A stretch of 64,000 bases of DNA, taken from assembly GCF_947631635.1 (NCBI RefSeq), contig NZ_CANRMB010000001.1, positions 248,001 through 312,000 of the forward strand. Reading direction: 5' to 3'. A program made the translations under genes and the position numbers. Position 1 is the stretch's first letter; every line of letters begins with the position of its first letter. The notes below the pieces were generated by a model. That model had not been told where the DNA came from. It did not search any database and saw only the letters and a list, made by a program, of their open reading frames with translations. The stretch is from an uncultured Dysosmobacter sp. Lineage in GTDB: Bacteria > Bacillota > Clostridia > Oscillospirales > Oscillospiraceae. This document shows positions 37,807 through 47,112 of this stretch, piece after piece.

Positions 37807-39879
37807 ATGAGCTATTCAGTACAAAACATCCGTAACGTCTGCCTGCTGGGCCACAGCGGCAGCGGCAAGACCGCCCTGGCGGAGAGCCTGCTCTATATGA
37901 CCGGCGCCATCGACCGGATGGGCCGCGCGGCGGACGGCAACACCGTCTGCGACTACGATCCCGAGGAGACCAAGCGGCAGATCTCCCTCTCCACCGCTGT
38001 GGCGCCTCTGGAGTACAAGGGCTGCCGCATCAACGTGCTGGACACCCCGGGCGCCTTCGATTTCTCCGGCGAGGTCATGGAGGCCCTCCGGGCCGCTGAC
38101 GCCGCCGTTATCGTCTGCTCCGCCAAGGACGGCATCTCCGTGGGCCTGGAAAAGGCCTGGAAATACTGCGAGGAGCGGAATATGCCCCGTTTCGTCTATA
38201 TCTCCAAGACCGACGAGGACAACAGCGACTACAACGCCACCTTCGAGGCCCTGCGTGAGCGCTTCGGCAAGAAGATCGCCCCCGTGGTGGTGCCCATCTG
38301 GGACGCGGACAAGAAGGTCACCGGCATCATCGATGTGCTGAACAAGCGCGCCTATGAGATGCAGAACCTGAAGCGGGTGGAGATCGAGGTCCCCGCCGAC
38401 AAGGTGGACGTCATCACCGAGTTCAACGACGCCCTGAAGGAATCCGTGGCCGAGACCAGCGAGGAGTTCATGGACAAGTTCTTCGGCGGCGAGGACTTCA
38501 CCTACGCCGAGATGATCCAGGGCCTGCGCCAGGGCGTGCGGGAGCTGAGCCTGTTCCCCGTGCTGTGCGGCTCCGCCGTCAACTGCATGGGCTCCCTGAT
38601 GCTGATGGACAACATCGTGGACCTGCTGCCCAACCCCATGGAGGGCAACTACCACAAGGCCACCAAGGCCGACGGCGAGACCGAGGAATTCGTGGTCTCT
38701 CCCGGCGGCGTGCCCACCGCGTTCGTGTTCAAGACCATCTCCGACCAGTACGGAAAGTACTCCTTCGTGAAGGTCCTCTCCGGCAATATCACCCCCGATA
38801 TGCCCATGGTCAACTCCCGCACCGGCGCGTCTGAAAAGCTGGGCCGCCTGTATGTCATGCGGGGCAAAAAGACCACCGAGGTCAAGGAGCTGGACTGCGG
38901 TGACATCGGCGTCATCGCCAAGATGGACAAGGTCAAGACCGGCGACACCCTGTGCGACGCCCGTAAGGTCGTTGCCCTGAAGAGCATCCCCTTCGCGGAG
39001 CCCTGCTACTCTGTGGCCATCTCCCCCAAGACCCGCGGCCAGGAGGACAAGGTGGCCCAGGGCCTGGCCCGCCTCAATGAGGAGGACCCCTCCTTCTCCG
39101 TGGTCAACAACGCCGAGACCCACCAGATGGTCCTCTCCGGTGCCGGCGACATGCAGATCGACGTGCTGGTCAGCAAGCTCAAGAGCCGCTTCAATGTGGA
39201 GACGGAGCTGAAGCCCACCCGCGTGGCCTACCGTGAGAAGATCCGCAAGACCGTCCAGAAGCAGGGCCGCCACAAGAAGCAGACCGGCGGCAGCGGCCAG
39301 TTCGGCGATGTGTGGATCCGCTTTGAGCCTCAGACGGAGCAGGACGACATGATCTTCGCCGAGGAAGTGTTCGGCGGCTCCGTGCCCAAGAACTTCTTCC
39401 CCGCGGTGGAAAAGGGCCTGCGGGAGGCCTGCGTCCACGGTCCGCTGGCCGGTTATCCGGTGGTGAACCTGAAGGCGGTCCTGTACGATGGCTCCTACCA
39501 TCCCGTGGACTCCTCCGAGATCGCCTTTAAGACCGCCGCGCAGCTGGCCTTCAAGGCCGCTCTGCCCGAGGCCAGCCCCGTTCTGCTGGAGCCCGTGGGC
39601 GAGCTGAAGGTCACCGTGCCTGACAGCTACATGGGCGACGTCATCGGCGATTTGAACAAGCGCCGGGGCCGTGTCATGGGCATGGACCCCACCGGCGACG
39701 GCAGCCAGGTGATCTCCGCCGAGGTCCCCATGGCCGAAATGGGCAGCTATGCCATCGACCTGCGGTCCATGACCCAGAGCCGCGGCAGCTTCACCCTTCA
39801 CTTCATCCGCTACGAGGACTGCCCCCCCGCGGCACAGGAGAAAGCCATCGCTGAGGCCAAGGCACTGGCTGAGGCATAA
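37807..39879 (+). CDS. Elongation factor G-like translational GTPase (FusA paralogue)
   Basis: EF-G domain architecture; G1 GHSGSGKT, G3 DTPGAFDF, G4 SKTD differ from canonical AHIDAGKT/DTPGHVDF/NKMD. Confidence 0.9.
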   Translation: MSYSVQNIRNVCLLGHSGSGKTALAESLLYMTGAIDRMGRAADGNTVCDYDPEETKRQISLSTAVAPLEYKGCRINVLDTPGAFDFSGEVMEALRAADAAVIVCSAKDGISVGLEKAWKYCEERNMPRFVYISKTDEDNSDYNATFEALRERFGKKIAPVVVPIWDADKKVTGIIDVLNKRAYEMQNLKRVEIEVPADKVDVITEFNDALKESVAETSEEFMDKFFGGEDFTYAEMIQGLRQGVRELSLFPVLCGSAVNCMGSLMLMDNIVDLLPNPMEGNYHKATKADGETEEFVVSPGGVPTAFVFKTISDQYGKYSFVKVLSGNITPDMPMVNSRTGASEKLGRLYVMRGKKTTEVKELDCGDIGVIAKMDKVKTGDTLCDARKVVALKSIPFAEPCYSVAISPKTRGQEDKVAQGLARLNEEDPSFSVVNNAETHQMVLSGAGDMQIDVLVSKLKSRFNVETELKPTRVAYREKIRKTVQKQGRHKKQTGGSGQFGDVWIRFEPQTEQDDMIFAEEVFGGSVPKNFFPAVEKGLREACVHGPLAGYPVVNLKAVLYDGSYHPVDSSEIAFKTAAQLAFKAALPEASPVLLEPVGELKVTVPDSYMGDVIGDLNKRRGRVMGMDPTGDGSQVISAEVPMAEMGSYAIDLRSMTQSRGSFTLHFIRYEDCPPAAQEKAIAEAKALAEA

Positions 39880-39889
39880 GGATATGTCT

Positions 39890-39926
39890 AAAAACATGGG
39901 AAGCCGCAGGGCTTCCCATGTTTTTG
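39890..39926 (+). terminator. Intrinsic terminator
   Basis: AAAAACATGGGAAGCCgcaGGGCTTCCCATGTTTTT. Confidence 0.85.
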
Positions 39927-40100
39927 AAAAGAGGAAGATCGCTGTTTTTGAACTTTTTATGAAATCCTGCCAAATTTTGCGAAAAGTTGCAAAAGCAACT
40001 AGCATATATTCAAATATCCTGATATACTCATATCACTCAAAAAGAGACAACACAAGAAGTTGATCAGACGATTATTAAAATAATAAGGAGGATCATTGTT

Positions 40101-40667
40101 ATGAAAAAATGGGTCTGCCAGGTTTGCGGTTATGTGTTCGAGGGCGAGAATCCCCCCGAGAAGTGCCCCCAGTGCGGCGTTCCCGCCTCTAAGTTCACCG
40201 AGCAGAAGGGCGAGATGAGCTGGGCTGCCGAGCATGTTCTGGGCGTGGGCAAGTCCTTCGGCGCCGACGTTCCCGAGGAGGTCAAGAAGGAGATCATCGA
40301 CGGTCTGAACGCCAACTTCATGGGCGAGTGCACCGAGGTTGGCATGTATCTGGCCATGGCTCGCGTGGCCCACCGCGAGGGCTATCCCGAGATCGGTGAG
40401 TACTGGCGCCGTGCCGCCCTGGAAGAGGCTGAGCACGCCGCCAAGTTTGCCGAGCTGCTGGGCGACGTCCTGACCGACAGCACCAAGAAGAACCTGGAGA
40501 TGCGCGTGGAGGCCGAGAACGGCGCCACCGAGGGCAAGTTCCAGCTGGCCAAGCTGGCGAAGCAGTACAATCTCGATGCTATCCATGATACCGTTCATGA
40601 GATGGCGCGCGACGAAGCGAGACACGGCAAGGCTTTCGCCGGCCTGCTGAAGCGCTATTTCGGCTGA
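40101..40667 (+). CDS. Reverse-rubrerythrin-type protein (N-terminal rubredoxin-like + ferritin-like diiron domain)
   Basis: [21 protein letters not shown] rubredoxin-like knuckles at the N-terminus, followed by E...ExxH-rich ferritin-like domain ([25 protein letters not shown]). Confidence 0.88.
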   Translation: MKKWVCQVCGYVFEGENPPEKCPQCGVPASKFTEQKGEMSWAAEHVLGVGKSFGADVPEEVKKEIIDGLNANFMGECTEVGMYLAMARVAHREGYPEIGEYWRRAALEEAEHAAKFAELLGDVLTDSTKKNLEMRVEAENGATEGKFQLAKLAKQYNLDAIHDTVHEMARDEARHGKAFAGLLKRYFG

Positions 40668-40682
40668 TTTTATCTACATCTG

Positions 40683-40713
40683 GAAGGTGGGCAGAAATGC
40701 CCGCCTTCTTTTT
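40683..40713 (+). terminator. Intrinsic terminator
   Basis: GAAGGTGGGCagaaatGCCCGCCTTCTTTTT. Confidence 0.8.
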
Positions 40714-40951
40714 GCGGAAAAAAGTGCGCTTTCCATTTCGGCGCTCAAATGAAACAGGGGAAAGTGGATTTTGAAAAGGCGGAATATAAATGAACGTGGG
40801 GGGCGAGTCAGGCGCCGCCCCCATTTTTCATGCTTGAAAAGCCAGCAGGACCGGCAATTCTACGTTCCGCAGACAAAATCCAGCCCCCGGGGATGGTCAA
40901 ATCCTGCCGGATATGCCATACTGGGAGCAGAAAGGAAAGGAGCGTGGGGCG

Positions 40952-41950
40952 ATGGACACCATGAAGACAGGGGCTTACCTGGCGATGCTGCGCAAGGCCC
41001 GGGGACAGACCCAGCAGGAGGCGGCCGAACAGCTGGGCGTCTCCAACAAGACCATCAGCAAATGGGAATCCGGCGGCGGACTTCCGGATATCACCGTGCT
41101 GCCCGCCCTGGCGGAGCTGTACGGCATCACGGTTGACGACATCCTGGCGGGGGAGACCCTGACGGAGCGGCGGCGGACCCTTTTGGAGGGGGAGACGGCG
41201 GCCCGGAAAAAGCGCCTGCTGGTCCGCCTGCGGACGCGGTTCGACGTGTGCCTTGCCATCTCCCTGGCGCTGGCGGGGCTGGCATTTTTGGCGCTCCCCT
41301 ACGTCTCCCTGGCGGCGCTGCCCCTCTCTGCCGCGGCGGTATGGGTGGGGTACATCCTGGTCTCCCATCCCATCCGCTACGGGGATGTAAAAGCGGACGC
41401 GGACTTGTGGCGGAATCTCTACCAGAAGCTGCTGGCGGCCTCCGCCGTCCAGTGGGGCGCGTTTCTGGCGCGGAGCCACTATGGAAGCCAGTCGATGGAT
41501 TGGGAGAGGGGCGGCGTTGTCTGGGCCTATGACGACTGGAAGCCGGTGGCGTTCTGCGCCGGACTGCTGGCGCTGTACGCCGTATTCCAATGGAGGCTGA
41601 AGCGGACGGCGGGGGCGGAGCTGCTGCCCGGCCCGTGGAAGATGTGGCTGGCCTGGGGGTTCTGGGCAGTGTGCTTTCTGGCGCTGTGGACCCTGGCGGA
41701 CGGCCGGTATGACCAGGCCATGACGCCCTGGATCAACAAATACGGCATGGATGTATTCCAGGACAGCCGCTTTGAGCATTGGCCCAAACTGCGGGCAGTC
41801 CGGGACGAGGAGCTGCTGCCCTATGTCTGGGCGCGGCGGGGCGTGCTGGCCGCGGGGACCGCCGCCGGACTGGGCCTGCTGGGCTGGACAGCGCGCAGAT
41901 GGAGCCGCCGCAAAAAACCCAAAGAACCTCTTGCGGCCCCGCAGAAATGA
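40952..41950 (+). CDS. XRE regulator with C-terminal membrane domain
   Basis: MDTMKTGAYLAMLRKARGQTQQEAAEQLGVSNKTISKWESGGGLPDITVLPALAELYGITVDDILAGE plus several TM segments. Confidence 0.85.
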   Translation: MDTMKTGAYLAMLRKARGQTQQEAAEQLGVSNKTISKWESGGGLPDITVLPALAELYGITVDDILAGETLTERRRTLLEGETAARKKRLLVRLRTRFDVCLAISLALAGLAFLALPYVSLAALPLSAAAVWVGYILVSHPIRYGDVKADADLWRNLYQKLLAASAVQWGAFLARSHYGSQSMDWERGGVVWAYDDWKPVAFCAGLLALYAVFQWRLKRTAGAELLPGPWKMWLAWGFWAVCFLALWTLADGRYDQAMTPWINKYGMDVFQDSRFEHWPKLRAVRDEELLPYVWARRGVLAAGTAAGLGLLGWTARRWSRRKKPKEPLAAPQK

Positions 41951-41987
41951 TGATAGAATTTTCCCCATAATAGAAGGGAAGATCGTC

Positions 41988-42650
41988 ATGTATCACTATA
42001 TCTTTTTTGATCTGGACGGCACGCTGACCGATTCCAAGGAGGGCATCCTCAACTGCCTGCGGTATGCCCTGGAGAAAATGGGGGAGCCGGTGCCGCCGGA
42101 GGAGACCCTGATCCAGTTCATCGGTCCGCCGCTGCAGGATTCCTTTATGCGCTTCTGCGGCTTTGACGAGGATAAAGCCCTGCGGGGCATCGCGCTGTTC
42201 CGGGAGCGGTACGCTCCCATCGGCAAGTTTGAAAACGCCGCCGCGCCGGGGATGCCGGAGCTGTGCCGGCGGCTGAAGGCGCAGGGCTATGTGCTGGCGC
42301 TGGCGTCCTCCAAGCCGGAGGAGCTGTGCGTGCCCATCTGCGGGAAATTCGGATTCACGCCCTCCATGGAGACGATCACAGGCAGCCCGCCCCTGGGGGA
42401 TTGGAGCAAGGCCGACGTGATCCGGGAGACCATGCGGCGCCTGGGCCTGACAGAGGCCGACAAGCCGTCCATCCTGATGGTGGGCGACCGGGAGTTCGAC
42501 GTGCTGGGCGCGAAGGAGTGCGGCATCGACTGCGTGGGCGTGGAGTTTTTCGGCTACGCCGGCCCGGGAGAGCTGGAGAAGGCCGGCGCCGTGGCGGTGG
42601 TCCGGACGGCAGAGGAGCTGGAACGCTTTATTCAGGAACACGGTATATAA
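41988..42650 (+). CDS. HAD family hydrolase (phosphoglycolate phosphatase-like)
   Basis: YIFFDLDGTLTDSKEGILNCLRYAL; ILMVGDREFDVLGAKECGIDCVGVEFFGYA. Confidence 0.92.
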   Translation: MYHYIFFDLDGTLTDSKEGILNCLRYALEKMGEPVPPEETLIQFIGPPLQDSFMRFCGFDEDKALRGIALFRERYAPIGKFENAAAPGMPELCRRLKAQGYVLALASSKPEELCVPICGKFGFTPSMETITGSPPLGDWSKADVIRETMRRLGLTEADKPSILMVGDREFDVLGAKECGIDCVGVEFFGYAGPGELEKAGAVAVVRTAEELERFIQEHGI

Positions 42651-42680
42651 AAAGACATCCCCTGTATGGGGATGTCTTTT
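42649..42680. terminator. Bidirectional intrinsic terminator
   Basis: AAAAGACATCCCCtgtatGGGGATGTCTTTT between convergent genes. Confidence 0.8.
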
Positions 42681-42685
42681 CGTAT

Positions 42686-43975
42686 TCAGGAGGCGCTTTT
42701 TTCCTGCGCCGAAAGCTCTTGCAGCGTCAGGCCCTCGCCGGAGAGGTCGGCCTCCATGAGCGGGGCCACGGGGACGGCCAGATACATGCTGTTGCCGTAT
42801 GTAAAGGCACCGGACGTGACGCCGATGACCTGCCCATAGACGTTCAGCAGAGCGCCGCCGCTGCTGCCCCTGGAGATATCCGCGGTGTTCATGATACAGG
42901 GCAGGGCGTAGCTGTCCACATCGCGCTCCACGGCGCTGATGATGCCGGAGCTGACAGCCAGCCCCATGCCCAGGGGATTGCCCAGGGCATACACCGTGTC
43001 TCCGGCCCGCAGATCCTCCGTGCCCGCCATCTCCAGGGCGGAAAAGGCGGAGGCGGTTTTGCCGTCCGCGGAGGTGCGGGAGACGCGCAGGACCGCCAGG
43101 TCGGCGTCCGGGTCACAGCAGACGACGGACTCCACGGCGTAGGCCTCTCCGGTGGAGAGGATGGCGGCGGCATAGGCGGCGCCCTCAATGGAATGATAGT
43201 TGGTGACAGCAAGGCCGTCGGTGGAGATGAAGAAGCCGCTGGCACGGGCGGAGGGGATCTGCAGGTCGATGTCCCTCTGCGCTGCGTAGACGTTCAGGCA
43301 GAACACGGCGGCGCTGTAACGGTCCGCCGCCTGCCGGGCGGTCAGCTCCGGAGAGAGAAGCCCCAGGGCGCCGGCGGAGGCCTGGGAGCAGACGCCCTTT
43401 TGGATCAGGCGCTCCACAACCGTTTCGCCGCTGCCCTTGTAGGAGAAGGTCAAAGCGTCCCGCATGGCCTGGAACAGGTCTCCCCGGAGCAGAGGGCCGG
43501 AATAGGACCGGGAGACCAGGCCGATGTGCTGAGCAAACACCGCCGCGTGCTCCGCGGCAAAGTCACCGTCCCTGTCGGAGTATCCCAGCATCCGCAGAAG
43601 AAGCGTGCACCAGCCGTCGGCGGTAATGGCGCTGTCAGGGCGGTAGGCCTGAGCGGTGGTGCTGGAGGCCCAGCCCTGTTTGGAGATGTAGGAGATGGAG
43701 GACCTGGCCCAGGCAGGGGCGGTCCGGAAGCCGGCAGACGCCGCTGTACGGGCGGCCTCCTGCTCCGCACCGGCCAGACGGACCAGCAGGACCGCGGCCT
43801 GGGCGCGGGTGGCAGGCTCGTTCAGGGCATAGCTGCCGTCATAGCCCTTGACCAGGCCCAGCGCGGCCAGGGTGTCCGCCGCGCGGGCGGACTCTCCCTC
43901 CAGCGCGGCGGCGGAGGGGGCCGCACCGGCCAGCAGGACCAGCGCGCAGAATATGGAAAGGAGTCTTTTTTTCAT
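42686..43975 (-). CDS. Secreted SLH-domain protein with C-terminal trypsin-like (S1C) protease domain
   Basis: Signal peptide; SLH-like repeats (TLAALGLVKGYDGSYALNEPATRAQAAVLLVRLAG); catalytic triad context TNYHS, DADLAVLRV, GSSGGALLN. Confidence 0.82.
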   Translation of the reverse strand: MKKRLLSIFCALVLLAGAAPSAAALEGESARAADTLAALGLVKGYDGSYALNEPATRAQAAVLLVRLAGAEQEAARTAASAGFRTAPAWARSSISYISKQGWASSTTAQAYRPDSAITADGWCTLLLRMLGYSDRDGDFAAEHAAVFAQHIGLVSRSYSGPLLRGDLFQAMRDALTFSYKGSGETVVERLIQKGVCSQASAGALGLLSPELTARQAADRYSAAVFCLNVYAAQRDIDLQIPSARASGFFISTDGLAVTNYHSIEGAAYAAAILSTGEAYAVESVVCCDPDADLAVLRVSRTSADGKTASAFSALEMAGTEDLRAGDTVYALGNPLGMGLAVSSGIISAVERDVDSYALPCIMNTADISRGSSGGALLNVYGQVIGVTSGAFTYGNSMYLAVPVAPLMEADLSGEGLTLQELSAQEKSAS

Positions 43976-44145
43976 GGGGCGCCTCCAACTGTTCAAAGTG
44001 ATGCTATTTTAACACGGTGAGGTGGACCTTGCAAGGCTGTGACCGCTGGACAGACGGGAGAAAATCTGCTACAATCTCCATATAGAGCGATCAGGAGCTT
44101 TTGCCGCGTCCGGCGGCACAATATAAAATAAAGGAGAGATCTCAA

Positions 44146-44802
44146 ATGGAACTGAAAAATATTTTGAGCAAGTGCGACCACACCCTGCTGGCCCAGACAG
44201 CCACCTGGGACGAGATCAAGGCCATCTGCGACGACGGCATGAAATATGAGTGCGCCAGTGTGTGCATCCCCGCCTCCTATGTGAAGCAGGCGGCGGAGTA
44301 TGTGGCGGGCAAGCTGGCCATCTGCACCGTCATTGGCTTCCCCAACGGCTATGACACCACCGCCGCCAAGTGCTTCATGGCCTCCGATGCCGTGGACAAC
44401 GGCGCGGAAGAGGTGGACATGGTCATCAACATCGGCTGGGTGAAGGACCGGAAGTGGGACGACCTGCTGGCGGAGATCAAGGCCATCAAGGCCGCCTGCA
44501 AGGGCAAGCTGCTGAAGGTCATCATTGAGACCTGCTTCCTCACCGACGAGGAGAAGATCAAGATGTGCGAGATCGTCACCGCCTCCGGCGCGGACTATAT
44601 CAAGACCTCCACCGGCTTTGGCGGCGGCGGAGCCACCCGGGAGGATGTGGCCCTGTTCGCCAAGCACATCGGCCCCAACGTGAAGATCAAGGCCGCCGGC
44701 GGCATCGCAAATCTCCAGGACGCCGAGGACTTTATCAACCTGGGCGCCTCCCGCCTGGGCACCAGCCGCATCGTCAAGGCCGTCAAGGCCATGGAGGGCT
44801 GA
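44146..44802 (+). CDS. deoC: Deoxyribose-phosphate aldolase
   Basis: [85 protein letters not shown]. Confidence 0.95.
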   Translation: MELKNILSKCDHTLLAQTATWDEIKAICDDGMKYECASVCIPASYVKQAAEYVAGKLAICTVIGFPNGYDTTAAKCFMASDAVDNGAEEVDMVINIGWVKDRKWDDLLAEIKAIKAACKGKLLKVIIETCFLTDEEKIKMCEIVTASGADYIKTSTGFGGGGATREDVALFAKHIGPNVKIKAAGGIANLQDAEDFINLGASRLGTSRIVKAVKAMEG

Positions 44803-44806
44803 GGGC

Positions 44807-45523
44807 ATGGGCACCCCCCACAACGAAGCCGCCCAGGGCGCGTTCGCCAAGACCGTCCTGATGCCCGGCGACCCTCTGCGGGCCAAATTTATCGCGGAGA
44901 CCTTTTTGACGGACGCCAGGCTGGTGAACAACGTCCGGGGCGTCCAGGGCTATACCGGCACCTATCGGGGAACGCCGGTGTCCGTGATGGCCTCCGGCAT
45001 GGGGATGCCCTCCATCGGCATCTACTCCCATGAGCTGTTCCACTTCTACGATGTGGACAACATCATCCGGGTGGGCAGCGCGGGCGGCATCTCTCCCAAG
45101 CTGAAGCTGCGGGACGTGGTGATGGCCCAGGGCGCCTGCACGGACTCCGACTACGCCCACCAGTACGGCCTGCCCGGCACCTTTGCCCCCATTGCGGATT
45201 TCACGCTGCTGGAGACCGCCGTGGCGGTGGCCCGGCGGATGGGCGTGGAGCCGCCGGTGGGCAACCTGCTGTCCTCCGATGTGTTTTACAACAAGGCGGG
45301 CAACACCATGGACTGGGGCAAGATGGGCGTCCTCGCCATCGAGATGGAGACGGCGGCCCTGTACTGCAACGCCGCCGAGGCGGGCAAGCGGGCGCTGACC
45401 ATCTGCACCATCTCCGACAGCCTTGTCACCGGCGAGGAGCTGCCTCCCGCCGACCGCCAGACCAGCTTCACCCAGATGATGGAGATTGCCCTGGGGGTGG
45501 CCGTGGAGATGGCAGAGAAGTGA
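44807..45523 (+). CDS. deoD: Purine-nucleoside phosphorylase
   Basis: MPGDPLRAKFIAETFL, GYTGTYRGTPVSVMASGMGMPSIGIYSHELF, IEMETAALY, TICTISDSLVTGEE. Confidence 0.95.
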   Translation: MGTPHNEAAQGAFAKTVLMPGDPLRAKFIAETFLTDARLVNNVRGVQGYTGTYRGTPVSVMASGMGMPSIGIYSHELFHFYDVDNIIRVGSAGGISPKLKLRDVVMAQGACTDSDYAHQYGLPGTFAPIADFTLLETAVAVARRMGVEPPVGNLLSSDVFYNKAGNTMDWGKMGVLAIEMETAALYCNAAEAGKRALTICTISDSLVTGEELPPADRQTSFTQMMEIALGVAVEMAEK

Positions 45524-45757
45524 CCGGATAACGGCATATGGCCCCCGCCCGGCGGGCGGGGGAATGGGGGAAAGACCGTTTGGAAGAGACAATGTCATGA
45601 AGCTAAGTCTTGAACGCACGCAAAAAAAGAACCTACCCTGTTTGAAATGGGGTGGGTTCTTTTGCAATATGAATGTAAGATTCCGCACTTTATGTTGCCT
45701 GTTAAGTTAAGAATTAAGAATACAGTATAAAGCTGAGATTTGTTTTTATCCTAATAA

Positions 45758-46741
45758 TCAGAATTCTATGTCGTATTCAAGATATCTTCTCGACTCATTT
45801 TTTGCTTCACTTGCAACCGTTGCATTGCCCGCACATTTCAGCCCTTTTAATACTGCATCGATTTTCATTGCGTCGCTTTCTTTCATGCCGGAAGAATTGC
45901 TGAGTTTTAGCATAAATTTCTGATGGAGCAAAGGTGTCTTCTCGTTTAATCTCATTGAGACGAGTGTTTGAATACTCGGGTCTCTCTGTAGGTATTTTAG
46001 CCAAGGCTTAATGGGTGAGTGTCCGGGAAATTCCATCTCCGCTGCGATTTCAACCGTGGAATACTTCTTCTCCGTGGAATTGTGTTCTGTATCGGCTGTT
46101 GCTGCTACTGCTTTTGCGTGAGCTTTAACCTTCTTCTCAGAAAATGCTGCCTGTTCTTCCTTATAAGTGACTCTAAAGTGTTTTGCGCCAAGATCCTGTG
46201 CAATTTTCTGCAACTCATTTATTCGAGCTATTTTTAAGTAACTGAAATATTCATCCAGCGCTATATATCTATCTCTCTCACTGGGATCAACGTAATAGAA
46301 TTCACAATCGCAATCTGGATAGAACATCAATCCAAATGCTTCAATCGAATCTCGAAAGATGTTCACGATATGTAGTCCCTTTTGGTTAGATGTATAACCA
46401 ATAGACCCATGGCATACTTCTTTTTCGGCGTGTTTTTTGCCCCGGTTCACTATTCTTATGAATTTCGGCATAAGAAAATCCGCATGATCTAGTGAGTCTG
46501 CGAATATTGGCTGCAGGGATTTTAGCTCAAGCTGCCGAGCTTTTTCGCCAGCACTATCTTTTATTGTTTGTGTGCCCTTTTTTACCGCATTTCCCATGGA
46601 CTCCGCAATTACTGAGACATCCGAAAAATCGAACTTACCATCATCATTCTGGTCAACGGCTTGAATTGCATTATCGAATAAGTTTTTGGCGGTTTTTCCA
46701 GCCCCTGAGACTAATGCTTCAAATTTTAATTTTTTCTCCAT
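45758..46741 (-). CDS. Hypothetical protein with N-terminal EF-hand-like loop; AT-rich orphan gene
   Basis: 327 aa; DQNDDGKFDFSD matches the 12-residue EF-hand loop. The gene is visibly more AT-rich than neighbours. Confidence 0.7.
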   Translation of the reverse strand: MEKKLKFEALVSGAGKTAKNLFDNAIQAVDQNDDGKFDFSDVSVIAESMGNAVKKGTQTIKDSAGEKARQLELKSLQPIFADSLDHADFLMPKFIRIVNRGKKHAEKEVCHGSIGYTSNQKGLHIVNIFRDSIEAFGLMFYPDCDCEFYYVDPSERDRYIALDEYFSYLKIARINELQKIAQDLGAKHFRVTYKEEQAAFSEKKVKAHAKAVAATADTEHNSTEKKYSTVEIAAEMEFPGHSPIKPWLKYLQRDPSIQTLVSMRLNEKTPLLHQKFMLKLSNSSGMKESDAMKIDAVLKGLKCAGNATVASEAKNESRRYLEYDIEF

Positions 46742-47012
46742 TATACGATTCCTCCGAGTTTTAATCTATAATAGGGCTTGTAAATTCTGCGTCATTAACC
46801 TGTAATCGTATAACACTGTTCTTCGTGCAAATTACAACTGCTTTTTCTATTTCAGATATAAATGTATTATATCACCTTTGAAATTAAAGTGATAGGGTGA
46901 TGTAGAATAATTTTGTGTTTTTAGATTAACTTCATGACATTGCTGGAAAAGGACGGCCTTTTCTCCGTTTTGACCAAAATGTTGCAAAATCGAAAACAAT
47001 TGTAAAATCCGG

Positions 47013-47041
47013 TTGAAATCGGCAGCAGGACTTGATATAAT
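47013..47041 (+). promoter_or_regulatory. Predicted sigma-A promoter of BMP lipoprotein gene
   Basis: TTGAAA - 17 nt - TATAAT. Confidence 0.65.
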
Positions 47042-47112
47042 GGCTCCGACCTGGAAAGGTCAAAATCCCCCGCGTGTCGAGGGGGAAAATTTTTAAAGGA
47101 AGGTTGATTCCA

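Noticed and set aside
37816-40005. 729-aa minus-strand ORF antisense to the EF-G paralogue
   Set aside because: H/L/G/V-rich shadow ORF; the sense strand encodes a recognisable GTPase.
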